Assembly: GCA_964652075.1 (NCBI GenBank)
Contig: CAZYZQ010000076.1
Coordinates: forward strand, 1-11,916
DNA from: CAZYZQ01 sp964652075
GTDB taxonomy: Bacteria > Bacillota > Clostridia > Oscillospirales > Oscillospiraceae
Reading direction: 5' to 3'
Length of the DNA: 11,916 nt
The stretch's first letter is position 1. Every line of letters begins with the position of its first letter. The notes below the pieces were generated by a model. It saw nothing but the letters and a program-made list of their open reading frames with translations, had not been told where the DNA came from and did not search any database. The translations under genes and the position numbers were made by a program. Of the stretch, positions 6,672 through 11,916 are shown piece by piece.

Positions 6672-6678
6672 GCCCAAA

Positions 6679-6710
6679 AATCCCCACGCCGCTTTCGCGG
6701 CGTGGGGATT
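6679..6710 (-). terminator. Terminator of second matE gene
   Basis: A perfect 14-bp stem, AATCCCCACGCCGC (6679-6692) with GCGGCGTGGGGATT (6697-6710), loop TTTC. On the minus strand it runs into TTTTT. It lies 16 bases past the minus-strand stop codon. Confidence 0.9.
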
Positions 6711-6726
6711 TGCGTTTTCTGAAGCG

Positions 6727-8091
6727 CTATGACTCCGCCGCCTTCTGCACAACCGCCTTGTTCTTCCAGCGGCCGGACAGGTAATAGACCAGGCTGATCG
6801 CCGCGCCCAGCGTCCAGCCGATCACGAAGCAGTAGTACATCTTCGACGCGCCGAAGAAATGGTTGAGCAGATACGCCGACGGGACGCGCCCGAGCCAGAT
6901 GTTCAGCAGGTTGCCGAGTGTCGGCACCAGCACCGCGCCCGCGCCGTTCATAAAGCCGTTGAGCATGAACATGATACTCAGGACCCAGTAGAACGGCATC
7001 ATCTGCCGCAGGTAGATCATGCCCGCGTCGATGACCGCGGCGTCGCGCGTGAACAGCCGCAGGATCCACGGCCCCGCGAACATGACCGCAAACCCGACCA
7101 CCAGACTCACGATCACGCTCATGATCGTTGACGAGCGCACGGCCGACTTCACGCGATCCATCTTCCCCGCGCCGATGTTCTGCCCGGCAAAGGTCGTCAC
7201 GGCGGTTGAGAACGACATCATCGGCAAAAACGCGAACGCGTCGACGCGCGAGGCGGAGCTGTAGCCCGCCATAAAGGCCGTCGGCTGCCGGTTGACCAGC
7301 GATTGCAGCGCCATCTGGCCGATGCTCATCAGGCACATATTGACGCCGATCGGCACGCCGAGGCGGAGCATCTTGCCCAGAAGCCCGAGCGACAGGCGGG
7401 GGTTGAACCAGCGCACGCCCATGCTCCGGCAGTAGCGGTGCAGGTAGATCATGCTGTACACAAATCCGACGCACTGCGCCAGCGCCGTCGCGAGCGCCGC
7501 GCCCATCGCACCCATGTGCAGCGGCCCGACAAAGAGCAGGTCGAGCACAATATTGACCGCCGTCGAGACGATCAGGAACTTCATCGGCGCGCGGCTGTCA
7601 CCGAGGCCGCGCAGGATGCCGGAGTTCATGTTGTAGCCGAGGTTCGGCAGAATCGCCGCAAAGCAGACGACCGTATATTCGTAGGCCATCCCGAACGTCT
7701 CGTCGTTTGTTCCCATCAGGCGCAGCAGCGCGGGCGTGGCGAGAATCGCAACGGCGGTCAGCGGGACGGCGATGTAGACCATGGCAGTGTTCGCCGTTTC
7801 GATGGCCATTTTGAGGTTGTCGTGATCCTCCGCGCCGTAGAGCTGCGAGATCAGGATCGTGATACCGTTTGACAAACCGATGAAAAACGAAATCACAAGC
7901 CAGGTCAGTCCGCCGCCGAGCCCGACCGCCGCCAGCGCCGCCGAATTGACAAAATTGCCGACGACAATGGAGTCTACAATATTATACAGCTGCTGGAACA
8001 GGTTGCCGATCAGCAGTGGGAGGGAAAACGACACGATCAGCCGCAGCGGCGAGCCTGTCGTCATGTCCTGATAAGATGCGCGCGCTTTCAT
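6727..8091 (-). CDS. MATE-family multidrug exporter (second)
   Basis: A 454-aa integral membrane protein with about 12 hydrophobic segments. MATE signatures: PLLIGNLFQQLYNIVDSIVVGNFV near the N-terminus, GLGDSRAPMKFLI and VNIVLDLLFVGPL in the N-half, and TFAGQNIGAGKMDRV in the C-half. It exports small molecules using an ion gradient; substrate unknown. ATG 8091 is preceded by GAGAGG. The frame is open to ATG 8151, but the promoter -10 at 8140-8145 puts that codon upstream of transcription. It is monocistronic, with its own promoter and terminator. It is not a recent duplicate of the first MATE gene, since the proteins differ almost throughout outside family motifs. Confidence 0.93.
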   Translation of the reverse strand: MKARASYQDMTTGSPLRLIVSFSLPLLIGNLFQQLYNIVDSIVVGNFVNSAALAAVGLGGGLTWLVISFFIGLSNGITILISQLYGAEDHDNLKMAIETANTAMVYIAVPLTAVAILATPALLRLMGTNDETFGMAYEYTVVCFAAILPNLGYNMNSGILRGLGDSRAPMKFLIVSTAVNIVLDLLFVGPLHMGAMGAALATALAQCVGFVYSMIYLHRYCRSMGVRWFNPRLSLGLLGKMLRLGVPIGVNMCLMSIGQMALQSLVNRQPTAFMAGYSSASRVDAFAFLPMMSFSTAVTTFAGQNIGAGKMDRVKSAVRSSTIMSVIVSLVVGFAVMFAGPWILRLFTRDAAVIDAGMIYLRQMMPFYWVLSIMFMLNGFMNGAGAVLVPTLGNLLNIWLGRVPSAYLLNHFFGASKMYYCFVIGWTLGAAISLVYYLSGRWKNKAVVQKAAES

Positions 8092-8139
8092 AATTCCTCT
8101 CTTTCCCAAAAAACAACCAGCAAAGTGCAAGTATGGGGG

Positions 8140-8168
8140 ATTATAGCACATAACGTCATAAAAAGCAA
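8140..8168 (-). promoter_or_regulatory. Promoter of second matE gene
   Basis: On the minus strand: TTGCTT (8163-8168), 17-base spacer, TATAAT (8140-8145). The -35 lies inside the stem of the upstream gene's terminator. The same -35 and spacing recur in the chromate operon promoter. Confidence 0.75.
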
Positions 8169-8197
8169 GAGCCGCCTCCCGGCGGCTCTTGCTTTTT
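8160..8197 (-). terminator. Terminator of the chromate-transporter operon
   Basis: A perfect 17-bp stem, AAAAAGCAAGAGCCGCC (8160-8176) with GGCGGCTCTTGCTTTTT (8181-8197), loop TCCC. It lies 20 bases past the minus-strand stop codon at 8218 and gives a T-run on that strand. Its last bases double as the -35 of the next gene. Confidence 0.92.
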
Positions 8198-8217
8198 GTC
8201 CCTGATTTTCTCCCGGT

Positions 8218-8814
8218 TTATCCCATTTTCAGCACAATGCCCATCGCGGCGGAGAACAGGATGAACCACAGCGGATGCAGCTTCCTGACCTTCGGCACCC
8301 AGCGCGTCAGCACGAGCACCACCGCCGCCAGCGCCAGCGAGCGCCAGTCGACGACGGCCTTGCCGATCTCCAGCACTCCGCCCACGTGGAACAGCGCAAA
8401 GAGCACAATCTCCACGCCCGCCGCCGAGATCAGCGCAACGGACGCGGGCCGAAGGCCGTAGAGCGCGGAGTCCACGAGCTTGCTCTCGCGGAACTTTTTC
8501 AGGAAGTACGCAATCACCAGAATGATGATGATGCTCGGCGTAATCAGCCCCAGCGTGGCGATGACCGCGCCCAGAATGCCGCCGGGGATGCCGTACTTGC
8601 CAAGGCCCGCCGTGTAGCCGACATACGTCGCCATGTTGACGCCGAGCGGCCCGGGCGTGCTCTCGGACACGGCGATCATATCGGCCAGTTGCCCGGCGGA
8701 GAACCAGCCGGTCGTCTCCGAGATCTCGCGCAGGAACGGAACCGTCGCCATGCCGCCGCCGATGGCGAACAGGCCGGTCTTGAAGAACTCCCAGAACAGG
8801 CGAAGATAGATCAT
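8218..8814 (-). CDS. Chromate transporter family protein, half-size subunit 2
   Basis: A 198-aa membrane protein of the CHR family, single-domain (short-chain) form. LFAIGGGMATVPFL (about 15-28) and SESTPGPLGVNMATYVGY (about 51-68) are the family signatures, and ITPSIIIILVIAYFL is a later membrane segment. CHR proteins export chromate in well-studied cases. In anaerobic Firmicutes, paired short-chain CHR proteins are common, and their natural anion is often unknown. The start codon overlaps the stop of the upstream CHR gene (ATGA, 8811-8814), so the two are translationally coupled and probably form a heterodimer. It is the last gene before the terminator. Confidence 0.92.
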   Translation of the reverse strand: MIYLRLFWEFFKTGLFAIGGGMATVPFLREISETTGWFSAGQLADMIAVSESTPGPLGVNMATYVGYTAGLGKYGIPGGILGAVIATLGLITPSIIIILVIAYFLKKFRESKLVDSALYGLRPASVALISAAGVEIVLFALFHVGGVLEIGKAVVDWRSLALAAVVLVLTRWVPKVRKLHPLWFILFSAAMGIVLKMG

Positions 8815-9353
8815 TTCTTCCCCACCCCCAGACTGCGCAGCGCAATGCCCGCTACGCCCGCCACGACGACGGAGAGCACCGGCGAGAAGTCAAAGAAAAT
8901 CGCGACGGCAAACAGGACAAGATAAATACACAAGGTCGGGATATCCACCACTGCGGACTTCCAGAGCTTCACGACCGCGTTGAAGATGAACACGCACACG
9001 CACACGCGGATGCCCGCCAGCGCGTACTGCACCCAGATGATCTCGGAAAAATTGTGGATCAGCGCGGCGATGATCGTGATAATGACGATCGACGGGAACA
9101 CAATGCCGAGCGTCGCGACAATGCCGCCCGCAATCCCCTTGACCTTGCGCCCCGTAAAGGTCGCGACGTTGACCGCAATGATGCCGGGCGTACACTGGCC
9201 GATCGCGTAATAGTCCATGATCTCGGCCTCCGAGGCCCATTTCCTTGTCTCCACGACCTCCCGCTGCAAAATCGGCAGCATCGCATAGCCGCCGCCGAAG
9301 GTCATGACGCCCATTTTCGCAAACGTGAAAAACAGCGCCAAAAGCTCCCGCAT
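8811..9353 (-). CDS. Chromate transporter family protein, half-size subunit 1
   Basis: A 180-aa short-chain CHR protein. MTFGGGYAMLPIL (about 17-29) and GQCTPGIIAVNVATFTG (about 53-69) match the family signatures at the same positions as in its partner. FPSIVIITIIAALI and two later hydrophobic segments follow. ATG 9353 is chosen because the promoter lies just upstream at 9409-9437. Further in-frame starts up to 9734 would lie upstream of transcription and enter the divergent gene. The ribosome site is weak (AGGA, 4 bases before the ATG; GGAAGGGAG further upstream). The two subunits differ in sequence, so this is an old split or duplicated pair and not a broken long-chain gene. Confidence 0.91.
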   Translation of the reverse strand: MRELLALFFTFAKMGVMTFGGGYAMLPILQREVVETRKWASEAEIMDYYAIGQCTPGIIAVNVATFTGRKVKGIAGGIVATLGIVFPSIVIITIIAALIHNFSEIIWVQYALAGIRVCVCVFIFNAVVKLWKSAVVDIPTLCIYLVLFAVAIFFDFSPVLSVVVAGVAGIALRSLGVGKK

Positions 9354-9408
9354 AGTATCCTGCGCTCCCTTCCGGAAGCGGCCGCGCCGCTTCCCAGTTT
9401 GAGTGCCT

Positions 9409-9437
9409 ATTGTAGCACACCTGCGCGGAAAAAGCAA
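9409..9437 (-). promoter_or_regulatory. Promoter of the chromate-transporter operon
   Basis: On the minus strand: TTGCTT (9432-9437), 17-base spacer, TACAAT (9409-9414). Its -35 lies 6 bp from the -35 of the divergent promoter. Confidence 0.75.
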
Positions 9438-9443
9438 CATCGC

Positions 9444-9472
9444 TTGACATCGCGCGGCGCGTATGGTATGCT
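9444..9472 (+). promoter_or_regulatory. Promoter of the small membrane-anchored protein gene
   Basis: TTGACA (9444-9449), 17-base spacer, TATGCT (9467-9472). The predicted start near 9479 rules out an ATG at 9468 as the start codon. Confidence 0.8.
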
Positions 9473-9500
9473 GAACCGGAACAGAAAGGGCGTGTTTACC

Positions 9501-9935
9501 GTGAATCCCCGCAAACGTATCACCATCGTCATCACTGCCGTCATGGCGCTCGTGCTGCTTGTGTTCGCCGTGAACGTCTTCCTGCCGCAGGGCAGGCTCT
9601 CCGATATTCTGGACGGCGCCGAGTCCGTCACGCTCTCGCAGGACGGCCGCACCCGCGAGCTTGCCCCGGGCAGCGACGGCTTCGCCGCGCTCGAATCGCT
9701 GCTGGACGGCTACAAATGGCACCGCTGCTTCCACTCCGGCGACAGCCCCTCCTTCTCACAAAACAGCGCGCGCGTGACGCTCACCGTGCAGACCGCGCAG
9801 GGCGCGGCCGAGCTGTGGCTGGACGGCGGCAAGCACCTCGCCGCCGACGGCAAGCTCCTGCGCCTCGACTACTTTGGCCAAAAGCGCGCCCGCGCGCTCT
9901 ATGCCGCCCTTGTCCAGCTGCTGGACGCCGCCTGA
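9501..9935 (+). CDS. Membrane-anchored protein of unknown function
   Basis: A 144-aa protein that I do not recognise. The basic start VNPRKR is followed by one hydrophobic helix (about residues 7-28) ending FLPQ, with no lipobox cysteine. This is most likely a signal anchor with the rest outside the membrane. The ~110-residue outer part alternates short strand-like stretches (ESVTLSQDG, ARVTLTVQTAQG, AAELWLDGGK) and ends in a helix ARALYAALVQLLDA. Such patterns occur in small secreted beta-sandwich domains, but no family is claimed. GTG 9501 is chosen: GAAAGGG lies 10 bases upstream and the promoter excludes the in-frame ATG 9468. Another GTG at 9492 sits too close to the ribosome site. It is monocistronic and divergent from the chromate operon. 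Confidence 0.75.
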   Translation: MNPRKRITIVITAVMALVLLVFAVNVFLPQGRLSDILDGAESVTLSQDGRTRELAPGSDGFAALESLLDGYKWHRCFHSGDSPSFSQNSARVTLTVQTAQGAAELWLDGGKHLAADGKLLRLDYFGQKRARALYAALVQLLDAA

Positions 9936-9936
9936 C

Positions 9937-9978
9937 AAACTACCCGCCCCGCGCCGCACGGCGCAGGGCGGGTAGTTT
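9937..9978. terminator. Bidirectional terminator between membrane-protein gene and mnmA
   Basis: Outer stem AAACTACCCGCCC (9937-9949) pairs with GGGCGGGTAGTTT (9966-9978). Inner stem GCGCC (9951-9955) pairs with GGCGC (9960-9964). It lies between convergent stop codons at 9935 and 9996. Confidence 0.9.
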
Positions 9979-9995
9979 ATCGTTCTGTCCGTGTC

Positions 9996-11069
9996 TCAAC
10001 AGGCCGCGGCAATTGTCCCGCCGCCGAGCACGGTCTGCCCGTCGTAGAGCACGGCCGCCTGCCCCGGCGTCACGGCGCGCTGCGGCGTGTCGAACACGAT
10101 CCGCACGCTCCCGTCCGCGTTCGGACAGGCGAGCGCGTCCTGTTCTTTCTGCCGGTAGCGGATCTTCGCCCGGCAGCGGATCGCGCCGGACGGCGCCTGC
10201 CCGCTGATCCAGTGAAAGCGCTCCGTGACCAGCGCGCGGGCGTACAGCTCCCGCTCCGCGCCGAGAATGACGGCGTTTCTCGCGACGTCCAGACGCTTGA
10301 CGTACATACGCGTCCCAAACGCAAGGCCCAGCCCGCGCCGCTGCCCAAGCGTATAGCGGATGATCCCGCTGTGCCGTCCCAGCACCGTGCCATCCTCCGT
10401 CTCAAAGTTCCCGGGCTGGCAGCGCCGGCCGGTCTGCCGCTCGATGAACGCGGCGTAGTCGCCGTCCGGCACGAAGCAGAGGTCCTGGCTGTCGGCCTTT
10501 TGCGCGTTGACGAAGCCGCTCTGCGCCGCCAGCGCGCGCACCTGCGTTTTGCGCAGCGTTCCCAGCGGGAACAGGCAGTGCGCAAGCTGCTCCTGCGTCA
10601 TGAAATACAGAACGTAGCTCTGGTCTTTTGATGCGTCAAGCGCTTTCTTGAGAACGAACTTTTTTCCAGCCTGTTCAATCCTTGCATAGTGGCCTGTTAC
10701 AACGTAATCGCAGCCGAGGATGACAGCACGATCAAACAGCTTCTCAAATTTCATGTACCGGTTGCAGTCAATGCAGGGGTTCGGCGTGAGGCCGGATTCG
10801 TAGGCACGAATAAACCGTTCTATGACTGTTTTCCGAAAATCGTCCTTAAAATTGAAAACATAATAGGGCATTCCCAATCCATGCGCAATCCTTCTGGCGT
10901 CTTCGATATCCTCAAGACTGCAGCAGGTATGCTGGCAACTTAGCCCGATATCCTCATTGTCGTATAATTTCATCGTGCAGCCAATACAGTCGTAGCCCAG
11001 AGCCTTGACCAGTTTCGCTGCGAGAGAGGAATCGACCCCTCCACTCATTGCAATCAGTGCTTTTTCCAT
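9996..11069 (-). CDS. mnmA: tRNA-specific 2-thiouridylase (mosaic gene)
   Basis: A 357-aa cytosolic enzyme that adds sulfur to wobble uridine 34 of Lys, Glu and Gln tRNAs, using a persulfide from a cysteine desulfurase. The ATP-binding PP-loop is SGGVDSS (9-15). The catalytic cysteines are Cys102 in NPCIDCN and Cys198 in SQDLCFV. KDQSYVL (148-154) and RYTLGQRRGLG (238-248) are further family motifs. Length is normal and no residue is missing. ATG 11069 follows the upstream stop by 2 bases; GGAG lies 11 bases before it, inside the upstream gene. Base composition is not uniform: the part encoding residues 1 to about 153 is roughly 35-50% GC, while the rest is about 65-80%. The change falls near the conserved KDQSY motif. 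This suggests a recombinant gene that kept its frame. Confidence 0.95.
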   Translation of the reverse strand: MEKALIAMSGGVDSSLAAKLVKALGYDCIGCTMKLYDNEDIGLSCQHTCCSLEDIEDARRIAHGLGMPYYVFNFKDDFRKTVIERFIRAYESGLTPNPCIDCNRYMKFEKLFDRAVILGCDYVVTGHYARIEQAGKKFVLKKALDASKDQSYVLYFMTQEQLAHCLFPLGTLRKTQVRALAAQSGFVNAQKADSQDLCFVPDGDYAAFIERQTGRRCQPGNFETEDGTVLGRHSGIIRYTLGQRRGLGLAFGTRMYVKRLDVARNAVILGAERELYARALVTERFHWISGQAPSGAIRCRAKIRYRQKEQDALACPNADGSVRIVFDTPQRAVTPGQAAVLYDGQTVLGGGTIAAAC

Positions 11070-11071
11070 AT

Positions 11072-11746
11072 TCAGATTATCTCCGGTAGGATGATTTTTC
11101 CCATTCCGCCACAGTAGGCGCTGGTTGTATCGATGATACGTTGGGCGGTTTGCAGCAGGAATTCCTGGGATGTCGCTGCGTTGCCCTGAATGATGTAGAA
11201 GACATTCGTTGCACTCTCGTCCACCTTGGTTTTTTCTACCTGTCGAATTTCAAGACGGCAGAGGACTTCATTTGAATCGTCACAGTAGCAATATTCATGT
11301 GCAGCCACAGGGCTGGGTTCAGTCTGACCAATCGGCAGGAAATGTTCTGAGCCGTCCGTAAATCGTAGTGTAATGTTTCCATTCACATGATCCATATTGT
11401 GAGCACCCAAGGCAAGCTTGGATTCGAGAGAGATGAGATTGTAAATATCAACGGCCTGATTGATAAAGCACAAGCCCTGATTTTTGTTTAGTAAGCGGAT
11501 CAGGTTTTCACTTGCAGGAATGTTTTTACGGCGTTTGACACCACTGTGATCGTGAAGGATATGAAATCCCTCAAGAACCGGGTCTGAATGGATGTCTATA
11601 TCACGGTATTTCAGCAAGAATTGCTGAAGCGTTTCGTCACGTTGCGCCATCCACTTTTCACTGACTGTGTTATGCATACCTTCAATTGTAGCAAAGATAA
11701 TTTTTACGCCGATATCCAGAACGTCCTGCTGTACACGAAATTTCAT
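11072..11746 (-). CDS. B3/B4 tRNA-binding-domain protein (PheRS-beta-like)
   Basis: A 224-aa soluble protein. The middle section resembles the B3/B4 domain of the phenylalanyl-tRNA synthetase beta subunit: EGFHILHDHSGV near residue 58, then IPASENLIRLL, CFINQAVDIYNLISLES, LGAHNMDHV and ITLRFTDGSEHFLPIG. In PheRS this domain hydrolyses mischarged Tyr-tRNA-Phe. Free-standing B3/B4 proteins are widespread in bacteria and have been proposed to deacylate tRNAs or other amino-acid adducts; the activity here is unknown. ATG 11746 follows AAGGAGG by 6 bases. It is first in an operon with mnmA, 2 bases apart, which pairs two tRNA-related functions. GC is about 45%, well below most of the window, matching the 5' part of mnmA. 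Confidence 0.82.
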   Translation of the reverse strand: MKFRVQQDVLDIGVKIIFATIEGMHNTVSEKWMAQRDETLQQFLLKYRDIDIHSDPVLEGFHILHDHSGVKRRKNIPASENLIRLLNKNQGLCFINQAVDIYNLISLESKLALGAHNMDHVNGNITLRFTDGSEHFLPIGQTEPSPVAAHEYCYCDDSNEVLCRLEIRQVEKTKVDESATNVFYIIQGNAATSQEFLLQTAQRIIDTTSAYCGGMGKIILPEII

Positions 11747-11803
11747 GTGATCCTCCTTCGTATCTGCTCGGGCAACCCTTTTGCGGACTGAATGCTTTTT
11801 TGC

Positions 11804-11809
11804 ATTATA
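11804..11809 (-). promoter_or_regulatory. -10 box of the B3/B4-mnmA operon
   Basis: Perfect TATAAT on the minus strand, about 58 bases before the start codon. No good -35 is seen 16-18 bases upstream, where the 34-bp inverted repeat lies. The promoter may depend on an activator or on that palindrome. Confidence 0.55.
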
Positions 11810-11841
11810 ATCTGGTCAGAAGCTCGCTTCTGACCAGATTA
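11808..11841. repeat. 34-bp perfect inverted repeat between cysK and the B3/B4 gene
   Basis: TAATCTGGTCAGAAGC (11808-11823) and GCTTCTGACCAGATTA (11826-11841) are exact complements around a 2-base centre. It lies 12 bases past the cysK stop and could be its terminator, but the T-tract on the minus strand is poor (ATAATGC follows). It overlaps the TATAAT of the next operon, so it could instead be an operator. Confidence 0.8.
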
Positions 11842-11853
11842 CTTTTGGTATCT

Positions 11854-11916
11854 TTAATCCGCAAAGAGCGGGGTGGAGAGATAGCGGTCGCCGGTATCCG
11901 GCAGCAGGACGACGAT
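11854..11916 (-). CDS. cysK: Cysteine synthase, C-terminal 20 residues (5' end outside window)
   Basis: The reading frame ends at TAA (11854-11856 on the minus strand). It encodes IVVLLPDTGDRYLSTPLFAD, the conserved end of PLP-dependent O-acetylserine sulfhydrylase, which makes cysteine from O-acetylserine and sulfide. The PDTGxRYLST motif is diagnostic of the CysK/CBS fold family, and the end right after LF is typical of CysK. GC returns to the high level of the window. Cysteine is the sulfur source for the adjacent MnmA pathway, but the genes appear separately promoted. Confidence 0.9.
   Translation of the reverse strand: MVVLLPDTGDRYLSTPLFAD

Larger units (their letters stand above)
6381..6675 (+). 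repeat. Two tandem copies of a ~125-bp transcription-unit-like repeat
   Basis: Copy 1 (6381-6505) and copy 2 (6550-6675) align almost without gaps at an offset of 169-170 bases. Each begins with a TTCACA motif, has a second TTMACAAC exactly 23 bases later, then an A/T-rich -10-like hexamer, the shared core GCAAGGATCATTTCA, a pyrimidine tract with TTTTTCATTTT, a GC hairpin, a T-run and TCTGCCC. The 44-base spacer between copies is not repeated. Identity is highest in the core and lowest in the hairpin arms. This stretch (6338-6678) contains no credible protein gene. Confidence 0.85.

Noticed and set aside
4081..8091. The two MATE genes as a recent duplication
   Set aside because: The proteins share only family motifs and differ almost everywhere else, so they are old paralogues.
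11780..11865. 8-bp inverted repeat TTTGCGGA ... TCCGCAAA flanking the palindrome region
   Set aside because: One arm lies in the final codons of cysK and the arms are 70 bp apart. It is more likely chance than an insertion-site duplication.
1..11916. CRISPR arrays, tRNA or rRNA genes, insertion sequences and prophage genes
   Set aside because: None seen: no regularly spaced repeats, no cloverleaf or rRNA-like stretch, no transposase or integrase motifs in any convincing frame.

Overview
The window is about 11.9 kb of a GC-rich, low-GC-ancestry Firmicutes-type chromosome. Strong AGGAGG-like ribosome sites, sigma-A promoters and dense back-to-back terminators support this. GC content and gene content suggest a gut Oscillospiraceae-like clostridium; this placement is inference only. 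Genes are packed in short operons separated by perfect hairpin terminators, mostly on the minus strand. The window begins in the 3' end of asnS (+) and ends in the 3' end of a cysteine synthase gene (-).

Region 1 (1-400): end of asnS, its terminator, a nested hairpin element and a bidirectional terminator. Region 2 (401-4065): a self-contained redox module of lower GC than its neighbours. A TetR-type repressor (+) is divergent from a two-gene operon (-) encoding a phytoene-desaturase/retinol-saturase-like flavoprotein and a ferredoxin reductase fused to a 2Fe-2S ferredoxin domain. The operon promoter is close to consensus, with one copy of a 15-bp palindrome inside its spacer and a second copy just past the predicted start of transcription. 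This reads as an inducible system that passes NAD(P)H electrons through FAD and 2Fe-2S to a flavoprotein acting on an unknown, probably hydrophobic, compound.

Region 3 (4081-6337): murI (glutamate racemase) followed by a MATE exporter in one operon. Region 4 (6338-6720): no protein gene, but two tandem diverged copies of a 125-bp unit. Each has a promoter-like motif, a nearly identical 15-base core plus pyrimidine tract, and a hairpin with a T-run. Stem sequence differs between copies while pairing is kept, so these look like a pair of unrecognised small RNAs. Region 5 (6727-8168): a second MATE exporter. Region 6 (8160-9437): a two-gene chromate-transporter-family operon with ATGA overlap. 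Region 7 (9444-9978): a small membrane-anchored protein of unknown function, divergent from the chromate operon.

Region 8 (9996-11916): mnmA, an upstream B3/B4-domain (PheRS-beta-like) protein, and the end of cysK. GC content drops sharply inside mnmA near position 10,610 and stays low through the B3/B4 gene, then recovers at cysK. This marks a probable recombination tract that made mnmA a mosaic.

The observations most worth following up are the tandem small-RNA pair, the TetR-controlled flavoprotein/ferredoxin-reductase module and the mosaic mnmA locus.
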